The notes below the pieces were generated by a model. That model saw only the letters and a list, made by a program, of their open reading frames with translations. It was not told the origin of the DNA and did not search any database. From the NCBI GenBank assembly GCA_021030915.1, contig JAGEMR010000137.1:1-64000 (forward strand): a stretch of DNA of 64,000 bases, in the 5' to 3' direction. This DNA is from Astrothelium macrocarpum. Its lineage: Eukaryota > Ascomycota > Dothideomycetes > Trypetheliales > Trypetheliaceae. This document shows positions 21,731-33,842 of the stretch, one piece after another (the first letter of the stretch is position 1; each line of letters opens with the position of its first letter). The translations under genes and the position numbers were made by a program.

Positions 21731-23639
21731 TTATCTCCATCCATCCAGCGGATCAGCAGTAGCATTGTGCTGTATTTCCTCATCATCTTCCTCCATTTCC
21801 GCTGTTTCATTCATGTCGACGGTTTGACTTGCATCTTCAGCGTCGCTGGGCGTCCCTTCCTCGTGATCTTCGTCTGCAACCCAGTTTATTGCCTCAAGCC
21901 TTGCGGCGTTTTTCTGCTTGTCGAATAAGCCCATTTCATGTGCTCCTTCAACGTACTTTCCACCCATGCCTCTCTTAGACAAGGTCCGTACTTGAGTCGC
22001 CAGTTCCTCGAGGCGCGGATTTGCTCTTCTTGCTGATATAAATGTGGTATCCAAAGATGTCTCCTCCAAAATATCAGGCAATAGTGTCACAATTTCTTGC
22101 CATACAGCGCGATCTTCCTCACTCGGGGCTCTCTCTGCTTCATCTGCAGTCGACTGGTCCTGTGCCATACTGGCAAGAAGCACGCCAATCATATCTTTCA
22201 TGAGCACCCTCAGTTTCGAAATAGTCCCATTTGCAAACCACCCATCATTCTCCAAGTCACATTCCTCCCTCAACGGACTCTTCTCCATCATCTCCCGCAA
22301 CAGCGGATCATGGACATCGCAAATCTGCCACACCTTTCCATCCGTCCACACCCTCCTCCCATCGAACACATGACTCTCTTCGTTTCCTTCCTTTGGTCGC
22401 CACCTCGGTCCCCGATTCCACTTCCACTTCTCGCTACTTACATCCACCATACTGGAGCTGCCACCCTCGTCACCTTTCCCTCCATTCAGCGCTGCGCTTC
22501 CTGATGGGGTCGGCATCATCAACTGGAACATCAAGGTTTGATACCCACGGTACTCTGCGCTGGATCGTGGATCCACGCCGTACCGCACGAGTGTGTCCCG
22601 CCACGGTCCAGAACGGAACTGGAAGCCGCAGTATTGCGAGAGAGTTTTGAAGCTGTGTTCGTAGGAGCGGCCGAGATGATTGAGCCCGACGCGGCGGGTG
22701 ATGATGGGCCGGTGGACGAGGAAAGCGCGGAGCTTGGTGATGCCGGATTGGACTGTTTTTGAGAGGGTGGAGATGGGAGGGAGGGTGGAGGGTGGAGCAG
22801 CGGGAAGATGCTCAGCAGTCGCAGGGAAAGGTTGGAGGGCTAGGCGGAGCGGTTTCTGGGTGTTGCGGAGAATGGTTGTGCCGGTTGTGTCGTCGTGTTT
22901 GAGGCGAACGGCGGGGTTTTGGCGATAAAAGTAATTGTAGGGCTGTTGCTGGGTGCTGAATAGCTTCGGTGGAGGGATATAGGCATCGGGAGGCGCGCCT
23001 TTGGTGGGTGCGATTTGGAATTCTTTCATTTTCTTAAAGTCAAAGGTAAGAATTGTGGATTTGACTTTCCTGATAAGGGGGACACCAGTGGTTGAGCTAA
23101 CAAAGTCTGGCATGGCTCGGAAGCGATGAGTTTCGTTGACCCGACCTATTGCTTCGATTGTGTAGTTATCTGGGTTATCCTGAAGTCTCTTCAATGCATC
23201 CTCAGCGGCGGGAGACTGTGTTGCTAAAGTTGATGTGTCTTCAATATAGGGATCATCTGATCCTCTTTTCCTTTTTCGACCAGTCCGCTTTGGCACAGAT
23301 ATTTTGAAAGCTATACTATCTGTTTTGACAGCCCGTGACATGATAGACTGGGCGAAAGGATCTTCTGGCCTCAGCGTAGCTGTGATTGTTCTTTCTCCCG
23401 GTGGAGATGTGAGAAGCTAAGAAAAATTAAAATGCACTCTTTCTCGACAAGAAAATGTCAATGTCTACCTTTTCCATCTGCTTGTTACCACCAAGCGACA
23501 AAATGCCCCTGTCCACATTTTTAATGATACAAGGATGCTCTATATTGGCCAAGGGATTCATTGGTATCTCGTAGCGGGGAGCAAGGCCATCCTCTTGTGG
23601 AGTAGGCGGATTGTCCACACGCACGCCAGGCAAGACCAT
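21731..23639 (-). CDS. TFC1: RNA polymerase III factor TFIIIC subunit (Tau95/Sfc1-like)
   Basis: Two exons, 23639-23469 and 23416-21731, giving 618 residues. Exon 1 encodes IEHPCIIKNVDRGILSLGG and exon 2 begins LLTSPPGERTITATLRPEDP, the classic start of the TFIIIC subunit that binds the A-box side of tRNA genes. The downstream MPDFVSST and the run IQ-type segments followed by FLVHRPIITRRVGLNHLG and YCGFQFRSGPWRDTLVRYGVDPR match the triple-barrel and winged-helix parts. The C-terminus is acidic and probably disordered. It acts in the nucleus at tRNA and 5S genes. It is transcribed away from the PP2A gene over a 578-bp shared promoter. The gene symbol follows the yeast orthologue. Confidence 0.85.
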
Positions 23640-24217
23640 GACTAGTATTGGCGTTTCGAGAAAGGATAAGCAATGAAGGATTGAGGTACCTGAAGGTACA
23701 CTTTGTAGTATTTAAATTCTTGGACTCACCCCGCACAAGCGAAGGCCGGGGCGTGGATAGGCGTGCCGGAGCGTCATCCTCGTCCTTCATCACCCGTCTG
23801 AAACCATGTCACGATCCGCTCAACATGCCATCTTGAAGCTGCTGTGCACCCTCCGTGGCTCGTGACCGTCCATTTCATCGCCTTTCCTCCGCATTGCCCA
23901 GTGACACCACAGTTCTCCCACTTCTCCCACCGAGAGGCCCGTGCGGCCGTTGCTGGACCCCGATTCGCACCACACACCCAAAGGTCCCTCTCTGCCAACA
24001 CAGCATCTCCTTCGTCTCCTTCAATGCTCCAATAGCTCCCGCTGCCGTCCTTCCCTCGTTCTTCACTCGTCATCTGCACCTTTCCCCTTCTCTGCCGCCG
24101 CGTTATAGGTGGGCAATCCTTGGCCCGGGGCCGAGCTGTCTTGTCATCTACGCGACTTGAGGTCGTACCTTCTCTTCGAACCCCGGCAACCATCATCAAT
24201 CTCGCACTTCCGTAATC

Positions 24218-27136
24218 ATGAAGGGACTCAGGCAAAGAGTAGTAAGTCTCTCTGTGCTGTAGCAAGCTTCTGTGCATTCTCCATCCTATTATTCCATCAC
24301 CCTTCCGCGACCCTCTCACTTTTTTCACTAACTCACCTAGCACGAACAGTTATCCCGCGCGAAAGACTCGAGCAAAGATCGGAAAAAGGATAAGTCTGCC
24401 ACCAGTGGCACTTCTTCTCCGTCCCACGGCTCGACGACATCGCCCTCGAATTCGGCTTCAGCCACACCGACCTCTTCAACCTCGAACCTAGTTGATTCGC
24501 GAAACAAACCCCTTCCCAACACAGATGGTCAAGCAGCAGCAGCTCACAACGCTGGCCCGAACAGCGGACAGAGTGGCATGTCCGGTACATTGAGCCCAAA
24601 TCATCAGTTTTCCCAGCAAACATCCCCCCAGGGGAACCAGACGGCAAATGCGAATAATCAATTTGGTAGTGCAGGGCCTGGAACTCCTAATCGGGGTGCT
24701 GGCTCTGGCTCGGGAGTGCCTAGTATGAGTCCTAGTGTGGTCATCACGCCAAGTGCTCCGGTATGTCTACTTCTAATTCTATGGCTTGGTCGGCTGAGAT
24801 CGGGTCATTACTTGCGCTCCGCCTTGATGTGAACTTGAATGAAAATTGGAAACCGGCGCTAATTTGCTCAATTCATAGCATATACCTCAACCAGGCGCAA
24901 CAGAAACCATGCCCGGCGATCTGGCTCCACCGCCCAAGGGATCAAAAGCATTAATTTTCGACCGTCTTCAGGCCACTCCCAAGGCTGGCGATGTCCCCGA
25001 AGGCATCAGAACACCGAAGCGACAGCATTCATCCAGGTTCGACATTTCCGATCAGCGACAAAGAGAATTGGAAAAGTTGCCTGGATTTCATGAAGTCCCG
25101 CCAAACCGCCGACAAGAATTGTTTATGCAAAAGATTGACCAATGCAATATCATCTTCGACTTCAATGACGCGAGTGGTGATATGAAATCCAAAGAAATCA
25201 AGCGATTGGCTCTCCACGAATTGTTGGACTATGTCGCGGCCAATCGCCAAGTCATTACCGAACCAATGTATCCGCGGGTCGTCGACATGTTCGCTAAAAA
25301 CCTGTTCAGGCCCATACCGCCTCCAATGAATCCGCAAGGTGACGCTTTTGATCCTGAAGAAGATGAGCCAGTCTTGGAAGTTGCCTGGCCACACATTCAA
25401 GTCGTGTACGAATTCTTTCTGAGGTTCATAGAGAGCCAGGATTTCAACACGAACATTGCGAAACAATATATAGATCACCAGTTCGTTCTTCAAGTATGCT
25501 CGTCCATTTTTTCTCTGTTCGGGCACAGCTGACTACATCACAGCTGTTGGAGCTTTTTGACTCTGAAGATCCAAGAGAACGAGACTTCCTCAAGACCACG
25601 CTGCACAGGATTTACGGCAAATTCCTCAACTTACGATCCTACATTAGACGCTCAATCAATAATGTCTTTTTCCAATTTATCTACGAGACGGAGCGTTTCA
25701 ACGGTATCGCCGAATTATTGGAGATTCTAGGTTCCATCATCAACGGATTCGCTCTGCCGCTAAAAGAAGAACATAAGCTTTTCTTGACTCGTGTACTGAT
25801 TCCACTTCACAAGGTCAAAAGCCTCAGCATGTACCACCCTCAGCTAGCGTATTGTATCGTGCAATTTCTGGAAAAGGACGCGGCTTTGACTGAAGAGGTA
25901 AGCATTGCTAAATTCCATGGCAACTTTAATCACTGACGTAGCAAAGGTTGTGCTCGGCTTGCTCCGGTACTGGCCAAAGGTCAATAGTACCAAAGAAGTC
26001 ATGTTCTTGAATGAAGTGGAGGATATTTTCGAGGTCATGGACCCTGCAGAATTCACCAAAGTGCAGGAACCCCTCTTCAACCAGCTTGCCAAGTCTGTTG
26101 CAAGTCCTCACTTTCAGGTATGCTGGAAACTTCTTGCATGAAAAAATAAGCTAAACCTTCTACAGGTTGCTGAGAGAGCCTTGTATTTCTGGAACAACGA
26201 ATATTTCTGCAACTTGGTATCGGATAATGTCGAAATCATCCTACCGATCATGTTTGCACCACTTTACGAGAATTCGAAGAGTCATTGGAACAGGTATGTT
26301 ACGTCTGCTACGTTAACGTCGTATGAACTAATTTCGGGTGTAGGACGATCCACGGTATGGTCTATAATGCAATGAAACTCTTTATGGAAGTAAACCCACA
26401 ACTCTTTGACGAATGCACTCACGAGTATACGGAAGCACAAAATAATGCTCAGGAACGACAGCAATCACGGCAAGCCAAATGGGATCGCCTCGCAGCACAA
26501 GCAAAATCTATGCAGAATGGACATGTTCCTGTCCAACCGATTACCGCTGGTACCGGTTCTAAAGTAACTACACCAATACGCGACGATGGCGACCCTCTTA
26601 GTGGAGATAGTTCTCGAAGGCTCGAGGCTCTGAGACTACAGGACGATGCTGTAGCTAGGGAGAGCAGGAGGCCAAAAGAATACAATTCGGTACGTTGACC
26701 AGTGCGAGACAGACACCAGACTGCCCCACGCATGATCAACACCTATGTATTTCTCTTTATCTAGATATCTTTTTTTTGGCTTTTCGTTTGTCTTCTTCTT
26801 CTCATGCATATACTATTTTCCACCGCTTCTCCCTTGGTATCAAAACTCGGAAGACCACACACACAGAGATGGAAATATTTGTGTTCCAGCGACAGTTTCT
26901 GACTTGGGCGTTCTTGTTCTTGCATATAGAGGCGCAAGCACTCGACGGATGGGACTGTCGACTTGCAACAGCAGCGTCCTTCCACAAGCGGCAGTACCGA
27001 TGGCGGCACTGGCAGTAATAGCGTTGGACGCACACGCAGCCGGAGCAATAGCAAATCTAGTGGGTCGAATGGCGCAAACCCGATGTTGAGAAGTACGCCT
27101 ACTCCGACAGCTTCATCCGTGAGGGGCGGTGGTTAG
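24218..27136 (+). CDS. PP2A B56-type regulatory subunit (Rts1/Par1-like)
   Basis: Eight exons: 24218-24241, 24341-24760, 24879-25493, 25544-25897, 25947-26117, 26166-26293, 26344-26689 and 26930-27136. All junctions are in phase, giving 754 residues. The first exon encodes only MKGLRQRV. A Ser/Thr/Asn/Gly-rich N-terminus of about 190 residues is followed by the conserved B56 HEAT-like core. Landmarks are ELEKLPGFHEVPPNRRQELF, FDSEDPRERDFLKTTLHRIY, FIYETERFNGIAELLEILGS and EVEDIFEVMDPAEF. The tail is basic and Ser/Gly-rich. The protein targets PP2A to substrates in mitosis, septation and stress. The last intron (240 bp) is longer than the others; its acceptor (AG at 26928-26929) was chosen because it opens the frame to TAG at 27134. 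Confidence 0.88.
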
Positions 27137-27901
27137 ACTGCATCACTTCTTTCGCAGTCTTTGACATTCGGCTGAGATCATATTCGGCTCATTCTTCTTG
27201 TGCTGTGCGTGATGAAATTCAAATCTACACGATTACATGTGGTTGGCTGTCGCTGGTTGAACGTCGACTTTTTCCTCGTCGCTTTCATTTTCCGTCCTTT
27301 TCTGTCGCTGGGGTTGGTGAATGACTCTGAACTGGGGCGTCGACAAAGTCATGTCACGAAAAGCGTTATGCAGTGCAATGCTTTCGATGTGGTGGTTGCA
27401 AGGGGTGCAGTTGGTACAACTCCATTGGCTCATTTGTGTAATGCGAGATTCATGGAGTGATGAGGGCATCAGGCGATGGTCTATAGAGGTCATCTTGTAT
27501 TACAGACTTTTCGAGTTAGAATATATTACTTCTCGCACCGCGCTATCTGTGTGAGACTGTTGCGACCCTGGACTGCCATACTGTGCCCCATTCGAACATT
27601 TCTGACACGACAAAGATGTCTATAATATTTTATAGCCTGTTGTTAGATCACCTTGAGTTTACTATCGATGCTATGCCAACTTCCGAGCCCTAGGGCTTAC
27701 CCCATTATTTCCTGTACGCACCCGGGTCTAAGATAGTGGACCGAGAAAAAAAAGAAGCACATCTTACGTAAGCAGTTTGGAATTTAACACTTCAAAGTGC
27801 CAGCAGCATCATTGCCCCACGGCGGGGCAGATGGAAAAGTTGAAGGGCCGTCCTTGGGTCGAAACAAACATTCTTATTTCTAGACAGCCCTATCCGGCGT
27901 A
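27137..27901. other. Promoter region of FGAM synthase gene
   Basis: No gene seen. A TGACTC motif (about 27322-27327) resembles Gcn4/Bas1-type sites used in amino-acid and purine gene control, but a single hexamer is weak evidence. The rest is the 3' UTR of the PP2A gene and pyrimidine-rich promoter DNA. Confidence 0.35.
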
Positions 27902-30900
27902 ATGACCGAACAATCCGAAGACTATTTGCTCATCCCAGGTTCATTGGTCTATTCGCGGTTCCGCCTGAATCATCTTGCAAAGTCTATTGGCGCTGAAGAT
28001 GTTCAAGCGATATGGGTCCATTATATCAAGCCCCGCTGGCCATCAGAGGATATCGGAGAGATCGACATGAAGATATTGGAACGCGTGCTCCAATACGGCG
28101 ATTATCCTCGAAATCAAGATAGCCTCTATCTTACACTCCTGGACTCGATTGCTCGCAGAGACGAACCAAGAGAACCCAATACATATGTCTTCTACATTTC
28201 GCCTAGACCGGGGACAATCTCTCCATGGAGCTCGAAAGCAACAAGTATTGCGCATGTATGCGGATTGCAGGATTCAGTTGAGCGCATTGAGAGAGGCATG
28301 GTAATTGCCGCGACTTTCGAAACACCCTTGGAGAAGAACGTAATACCCAACGCAGATGCTATTTATGATCGTATGACACAGACAATAAGTCGGACTTATC
28401 CAGACCTCTCAACCATTTTTGTCGAGGATGCTGCTGCTCCAGCAACATTTGTACAGCTTCTCCAATCTCCTGATCCGCATGCCGCTCTTCGTGAAGCGAA
28501 TCAGAAACTGGGTCTGGCTCTCGACACATCTGAAATCGAGTATCTTGTCGATGGATATAAAAATCAGCTTCAGCGCAATCCCACTGATGTGGAACTCTTC
28601 ATGTTTGCGCAAGTGAACTCCGAGCATTGCCGTCACAAGCAATTCAACGCCTCGTGGACAATCGATGGCTTACGGAAACCAGCATCTCTATTCCAGATGA
28701 TACGAAACACACACGAAAGGAATCCTCAACACGTCGTGTCTGCATATAGCGACAATGCGGCGGTGCTGGAGGGAGTAGGCCTCGGAGGTTTTTGGGCACC
28801 GAGCTACGCCACAGGAGAATGGCAGCAGACCAAAGAAGAGGTCCATTTTCTAGCAAAAGTCGAGACACATAATCATCCAACGGCAGTATCACCTTACCCT
28901 GGTGCAGCTACTGGTTCAGGCGGTGAAATCAGGGATGAAGGTGCTGTCGGCCGAGGCTCCAAACCCAAAGCTGGCCTCGCTGGTTTTAGCGTCTCTGAGC
29001 TTCGCATACCAGGCTTCGAGCAACCCTGGGAACTAGACGTAGGCAAGCCGCACCACATCGCAAGCAGTCTAGACATTATGTTGGACGCACCTATTGGAAG
29101 TGCAGCCTTCAACAACGAATTTGGTCGTCCGTGTACAACGGGCTATTTTCGTACGCTTCTCATGAAAGTGCAAGTCGATGAGAAGAGCACAGAATTACGA
29201 GGCTATCACAAGCCCATCATGATTGCCGGTGGTGTCGGCACTGTTCGTCCCCAACATGCTACCAAAAAGGAGCATCTTGTCAGACCTGGCGCACATCTCA
29301 TTGTTCTAGGCGGCCCAGCTATGCTTATAGGCCTCGGTGGTGGTGCAGCTTCCTCTATCCAGTCCGGAGAAGGCTCAGCAGATCTTGACTTTGCGAGTGT
29401 GCAGCGAGGAAACGCCGAAGTGCAGCGTCGTGCTCAGGAAGTGATAAATGCCTGCTCCGCCCTAGGTCCAAATAATCCCGTCTGGAGTATTCACGACGTC
29501 GGTGCAGGTGGTCTAAGTAATGCGCTCCCAGAGTTAGTGCATGATGCCGGACTGGGAGCGAAGTTTGAGTTGAGAGAGATTGACAATGCAGACAAGGGCA
29601 TGTCTCCGCTGCAGATATGGTGCTGCGAGGCTCAAGAGCGATATGTGCTTGCTATTGCTCCCGAAGGATTGGACATGTTCAAGAGGATAGCACAGAGGGA
29701 ACGTTGTGGGTTTTCTGATGTTGGGATCGCAACGACAGGAAGGACAGTCGAGGACAAAAGATTAGTGCTTGTGGACAGGGAAAGCGAGGACTTCAAGACG
29801 TTGATCGACATCCCAATGGAAATTCTGTTCGGAAAACCGCCAAAGATGAGCAGGGTCGTTGAAAAGCGAAGATTGAGATTACCACCCTTCGATTCAAGCC
29901 TAGCACTGTATCTACCTGACATGCAAATGGAAGAATTGCTCCCAGAGGCTGTGAGTAGGGTATTGGCCCTTCCCTCGGTCGGCTCGAAATCGTTTCTTAT
30001 CACTATTGGTGATCGAACCGTCGGTGGCCTCACTGTTAGGGATCAGATGGTTGGACCGTGGCAAGTGCCAGTTGCTGACTGTTCTGTGACTGCTACTGCT
30101 CTCAGTCCGGGCGTGACGACTGGAGAAGCGATGGCTATGGGCGAGAGACCCACGCTTGCTCTTATTTCTCCAGCAGCATCAGCACGAATGGCAGTTGCCG
30201 AGTCCCTTATGAATATCGCTACTGCAGACTTACATGGAAACCTTGAGAGGATACGACTATCAGCAAACTGGATGGCTGCTAGTAGTCACCCTGGAGAAGG
30301 TGCGGCACTCTATGAGGCAGTCGAGGCTATTGGAATAGTTCTGTGTCCAACATTAGGAATAAGTATACCGGTTGGGAAAGATTCCATGTCTATGAAGATG
30401 AAATGGCAAGATCAAGATTCACAACAGAAAGAAGTCACTGCACCACTTTCCGTCATTATATCCGCATTCGCACCTGTCCACGATATTGGTAACGTATGGA
30501 CTCCAGCTCTACGGCGTCTCGAAGACGTTGGTGAAACTGTCCTCCTCTACGTTGATCTTGCGGAAGGTAAGAGAGCACTTGGCGGATCTGCTCTCGCACA
30601 AGTCTTCAGCCAAGTTGGGGACGAAGCCCCAGACGTTCGAGATCCGTTGATCATCAAAGACTATTTCGATGCCATTCAGCAACTTCACGAATCTGGTATC
30701 GTGCTTGCCTATCACGACCGTTCCGATGGTGGCCTATTCACCACACTGGTCGAAATGATGTTTGCTGGACGATGTGGACTGGAGGTCATGCTAGATCATT
30801 TATTTCCTATGAAATCCCCGTCAAATGTGCTAACTGCGCTTTTCAATGAGGAACTGGGTGCCGTATTCCAAGTTCGGAAAAAGCATGAAATCGAGTTTCA

Positions 30901-32119
30901 GAGATGCTTTGCGACTTGTGGTCCACCACCAGGAATGATTCGCAAGATTGGTCGTGTACCAGAGGTCTCAAAACAAGAACTGAGTATGAGGCATGGTGCT
31001 GACGTTGTCTATCGCGCATCTCGCTCGAGTCTGCAGCAACGGTGGTCCGCCACAAGTTTCCACATGCAAAAGCTTCGCGACAACCCCGTCTGTGCAGAGC
31101 AAGAGTATGCAAATATTACCGATGACAGTGATCCAGGTCTTTCTTACCGCGTGAACTTCAAACCCAAGGACAAAATCATGCCGATAGCCTCATCTCTAAC
31201 TTCATGGGGCTCGAGTATGCTCAATCGGCGCCCTCGCGTCGCCATCCTTAGAGAGCAAGGCGTCAATGGACATGCTGAAATGGCATACGCCTTCCACCAA
31301 GCTGGCTTCTCCGCAATAGATATGCATATGTCTGACTTGCTTACCTCACGTGTTTCGCTGGCCTCATTTGTCGGTCTGGCAGCCTGTGGTGGGTTCAGTT
31401 ACGGCGACGTTCTAGGTGCAGGACAAGGCTGGGCTAACAGTGTCTTACTACACGATGGATGTCGTCGAGAGTTCCAAACATTTTTTGAGAGGAAAGATAC
31501 GTTTACGCTGGGTGTCTGCAATGGATGTCAATTCCTCTCGAGACTCAAAACCATTATCCCTGGCGCAGATCACTGGCCAAGCTTCGAGCGCAACGAAAGT
31601 GAGCAGTACGAAGCGCGTGTTTGCATGGTTGAGATCCTAGATCCGCCTAAGAAAGAGTCCAAGGGCGTAGAGCCAAGTGTATTCCTCCACGGAATGCATG
31701 GCTCGCGCCTCCCCATCGCAGTTGCTCATGGCGAAGGCCGCGCCGTGTTCTCCGCTTCCACCACTCTAGATCCCAACGCTACATCCTCATCTCCCACCGT
31801 CTCTTCTCAGGACGAAAAGGAACACGCCGAGCAACAGTACGCTGCCAAATCATTATTCTCGCGAGGATTGGTTTCTCTACGCTATGTAGACAACAGACTC
31901 AAGCCCACGACGAGGTATCCCTACAATCCTAATGGCTCGCCTGAAGGCATCACCGGAGTCCGGACGCCGGATGGCCGCGTATTAGCGCTGATGCCGCATC
32001 CTGAGCGGACGGTGCTGAGGAATGTAGCTAGTTGGATACCGGATGGGATGGCGGAGGAGTGGGGAGAGGTGGGGCCATGGGGACGGATGTTTAAGAGCGC
32101 GAGGCGATGGGTTGGATAG
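27902..32119 (+). CDS. ADE6: Phosphoribosylformylglycinamidine synthase
   Basis: A single uninterrupted frame of 1405 residues, the full length of eukaryotic FGAM synthase. It converts FGAR, glutamine and ATP to FGAM in de novo purine synthesis in the cytosol. The order is N-terminal PurS-like domain, linker with NSEHCRHKQFN, synthetase domain (KVETHNHPTAVSPYPGAATG, SIHDVGAGGLSNALPELV), second half-domain (GKDSMSMKMKWQ, YHDRSDGG) and C-terminal glutaminase. The glutaminase has the nucleophile Cys in GVCNGCQFLSRL and His/Glu in PHPERT. Every domain is intact and no intron is needed. The symbol follows yeast ADE6; other ascomycetes use other ade numbers. Confidence 0.95.
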   Translation: MTEQSEDYLLIPGSLVYSRFRLNHLAKSIGAEDVQAIWVHYIKPRWPSEDIGEIDMKILERVLQYGDYPRNQDSLYLTLLDSIARRDEPREPNTYVFYISPRPGTISPWSSKATSIAHVCGLQDSVERIERGMVIAATFETPLEKNVIPNADAIYDRMTQTISRTYPDLSTIFVEDAAAPATFVQLLQSPDPHAALREANQKLGLALDTSEIEYLVDGYKNQLQRNPTDVELFMFAQVNSEHCRHKQFNASWTIDGLRKPASLFQMIRNTHERNPQHVVSAYSDNAAVLEGVGLGGFWAPSYATGEWQQTKEEVHFLAKVETHNHPTAVSPYPGAATGSGGEIRDEGAVGRGSKPKAGLAGFSVSELRIPGFEQPWELDVGKPHHIASSLDIMLDAPIGSAAFNNEFGRPCTTGYFRTLLMKVQVDEKSTELRGYHKPIMIAGGVGTVRPQHATKKEHLVRPGAHLIVLGGPAMLIGLGGGAASSIQSGEGSADLDFASVQRGNAEVQRRAQEVINACSALGPNNPVWSIHDVGAGGLSNALPELVHDAGLGAKFELREIDNADKGMSPLQIWCCEAQERYVLAIAPEGLDMFKRIAQRERCGFSDVGIATTGRTVEDKRLVLVDRESEDFKTLIDIPMEILFGKPPKMSRVVEKRRLRLPPFDSSLALYLPDMQMEELLPEAVSRVLALPSVGSKSFLITIGDRTVGGLTVRDQMVGPWQVPVADCSVTATALSPGVTTGEAMAMGERPTLALISPAASARMAVAESLMNIATADLHGNLERIRLSANWMAASSHPGEGAALYEAVEAIGIVLCPTLGISIPVGKDSMSMKMKWQDQDSQQKEVTAPLSVIISAFAPVHDIGNVWTPALRRLEDVGETVLLYVDLAEGKRALGGSALAQVFSQVGDEAPDVRDPLIIKDYFDAIQQLHESGIVLAYHDRSDGGLFTTLVEMMFAGRCGLEVMLDHLFPMKSPSNVLTALFNEELGAVFQVRKKHEIEFQRCFATCGPPPGMIRKIGRVPEVSKQELSMRHGADVVYRASRSSLQQRWSATSFHMQKLRDNPVCAEQEYANITDDSDPGLSYRVNFKPKDKIMPIASSLTSWGSSMLNRRPRVAILREQGVNGHAEMAYAFHQAGFSAIDMHMSDLLTSRVSLASFVGLAACGGFSYGDVLGAGQGWANSVLLHDGCRREFQTFFERKDTFTLGVCNGCQFLSRLKTIIPGADHWPSFERNESEQYEARVCMVEILDPPKKESKGVEPSVFLHGMHGSRLPIAVAHGEGRAVFSASTTLDPNATSSSPTVSSQDEKEHAEQQYAAKSLFSRGLVSLRYVDNRLKPTTRYPYNPNGSPEGITGVRTPDGRVLALMPHPERTVLRNVASWIPDGMAEEWGEVGPWGRMFKSARRWVG

Positions 32120-32561
32120 GATTAATCGGATCGGAATTACAGGCGTTCTGGGAAAAATAGAGATGAGAATCTATGGCGTGTCAATGTTGGTGATTCTAAA
32201 TGCTACTTCATGAAAACAATTGCAGTTAAGGAAAGCAAGGTGTGGGTGCAGCCTATGACCGGAGTCATCCGTTTCACGAGACGTCGCCAATCGCCACAAA
32301 TGTCTTCTAATGGCGAAGAAAGCACCTCATTGAAATCATTTCATTTGAATTGCAGGTTTTATGATAGATATAAAGCCCGCTTCTCGAAACTGGTATGCAA
32401 ATCAAGCAAGCACAGTAAGCCGAACAGAAGATTCAGTAGACCCAGCCTCGCCACCTATGCGCCTATGCTATTGTAACCTAATCTCACCGTCGCATCAGAG
32501 CCCAGCAAATATGAGCAACCATCAGTTCATCATCACGTCCTCATCCCACCATTTTAAATGT
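32120..32561. other. Intergenic, convergent 3' ends
   Basis: Lies between the FGAM synthase stop and the SGT1 stop. No gene or repeat is seen. Confidence 0.5.
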
Positions 32562-33842
32562 CTACTCCCCCCACTTCCTCGCCACCATTCCATCCGGCGG
32601 ACTTGTCTCCACCTTCCCCTTGCCCACCTCGGCCCAATTCGTACTCAGCGCAGTCCCATTACTCTCCTGATAGCTCTTCACCATCGCCCGCCTGGTATCG
32701 GGATCCGCATTTGCATACAGCTTCTGGAAGAAGGCGTTCGCGGGATCGCCACCCTCGTCGTCATCGATGCCATCGTCCTCTTCGGGCTCGGAGTCCGACG
32801 CGTCGCCATCTTTCTTGTTGGATTGGGACTTTTTGCTGCTGGGTTTCTTGGTGTAGGAGTCGACGATCTTGTCCCAGTTCTTGGCGCCGCCTTTGGCGGA
32901 TGTCGGGTAGGCGGGAGCGCTGGATTGGGCTGAGGTTGTGGGGTTGAGTACGGCGCGACGGATGGGGTCGTTTTCTCCGATGGGTTTGTCGTTGGCCTCA
33001 GTCGTTAGTGGCTCATCGGTCTCGAGGGATTTCCATTTTATGCCTTTTGTTTGTTTTCTGAGTACGATTTCGATCTTGGTGTTCATGACGGTGAAAGTTG
33101 ATTGTGAAGCATCAATCTCGGCAAAAAGAGGTTCGAGGCTATAGTCGTAGGTGGCGTCATTCGGCATTGGGAAGCTGATCGAAAGTGACCGAGGCTGTAT
33201 GTCAACAGAAGCTTTATCCTTGGGCACGCCTTTTACGAGAAGAGTGAAATACACATTGTCGTTGTTCTGGTACCAATCGTGCTTGATCTTGTCTGCAGGT
33301 GTTTGCACGCCCTCAGGCTTCGGCGCTGGAGGAACTGTTTTAGGCTGTGCTGATTCTGTACTGGAAGTTTCTGTTGGTGCGATGGCCTTTCCTTCGCCTA
33401 ATTCTAGTGTACTTTCATCTGGAATCTCTGTGATGGTAACCTCACGCTTTGGATCGTCCTCTGGCAAGTTTTGTAATTTATCTCCCACCTTCTTCTCCCA
33501 TATGGCCAACGTCTTTTCCTTGTCATCTAGCTTCCTGACTATATCAAGTACACACTGCGCATCCCCATATCTCTCGAGCATGAATAGCGCGATTGCTCGA
33601 CGTAATTGTGCTTGGGTGATCAGCTCGCGCTTGGCTCGTTTTTGTGCAAAAACGACGCCCTTTTCAGCATCTTCGAGAGCGGCATTGTTGTCAGAAGGGA
33701 CGGAGCGTTGATGCGCAGTAGATCGCTTGATGTAGTAGTCTGGAGAAGACGGCGAGATAGAGAGGGCTTCGGTATATTTTATGACAGCTTCTGAATAGTT
33801 GCCTGCTTTGAGGGCTTCGGCGCCTGCAGCAGCTTTGTCCAT
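32562..33842 (-). CDS. SGT1: SGT1-like co-chaperone (TPR-CS-SGS)
   Basis: Single exon of 426 residues when started at MDKAAAGAEAL, which has the good context CAAAATGG. The frame is open for 55 more codons upstream, to 34007, but that extension lacks family similarity and I exclude it. A TPR region covers about residues 1-115 (EALKAGNYSEAVIKYTEAL). A CS domain at about 165-275 starts near KHDWYQNNDNVYFTLLVKG. The SGS domain at the C-terminus carries KNWDKIVDSY, an acidic patch and DPDTRRAMVKSYQESNGTAL. SGT1 links Hsp90 to client complexes such as SCF/kinetochore components and, in plants and animals, NLR sensors. It is divergent to the small DUF1115-like gene, about 210 bp apart. Confidence 0.93.
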   Translation of the reverse strand: MDKAAAGAEALKAGNYSEAVIKYTEALSISPSSPDYYIKRSTAHQRSVPSDNNAALEDAEKGVVFAQKRAKRELITQAQLRRAIALFMLERYGDAQCVLDIVRKLDDKEKTLAIWEKKVGDKLQNLPEDDPKREVTITEIPDESTLELGEGKAIAPTETSSTESAQPKTVPPAPKPEGVQTPADKIKHDWYQNNDNVYFTLLVKGVPKDKASVDIQPRSLSISFPMPNDATYDYSLEPLFAEIDASQSTFTVMNTKIEIVLRKQTKGIKWKSLETDEPLTTEANDKPIGENDPIRRAVLNPTTSAQSSAPAYPTSAKGGAKNWDKIVDSYTKKPSSKKSQSNKKDGDASDSEPEEDDGIDDDEGGDPANAFFQKLYANADPDTRRAMVKSYQESNGTALSTNWAEVGKGKVETSPPDGMVARKWGE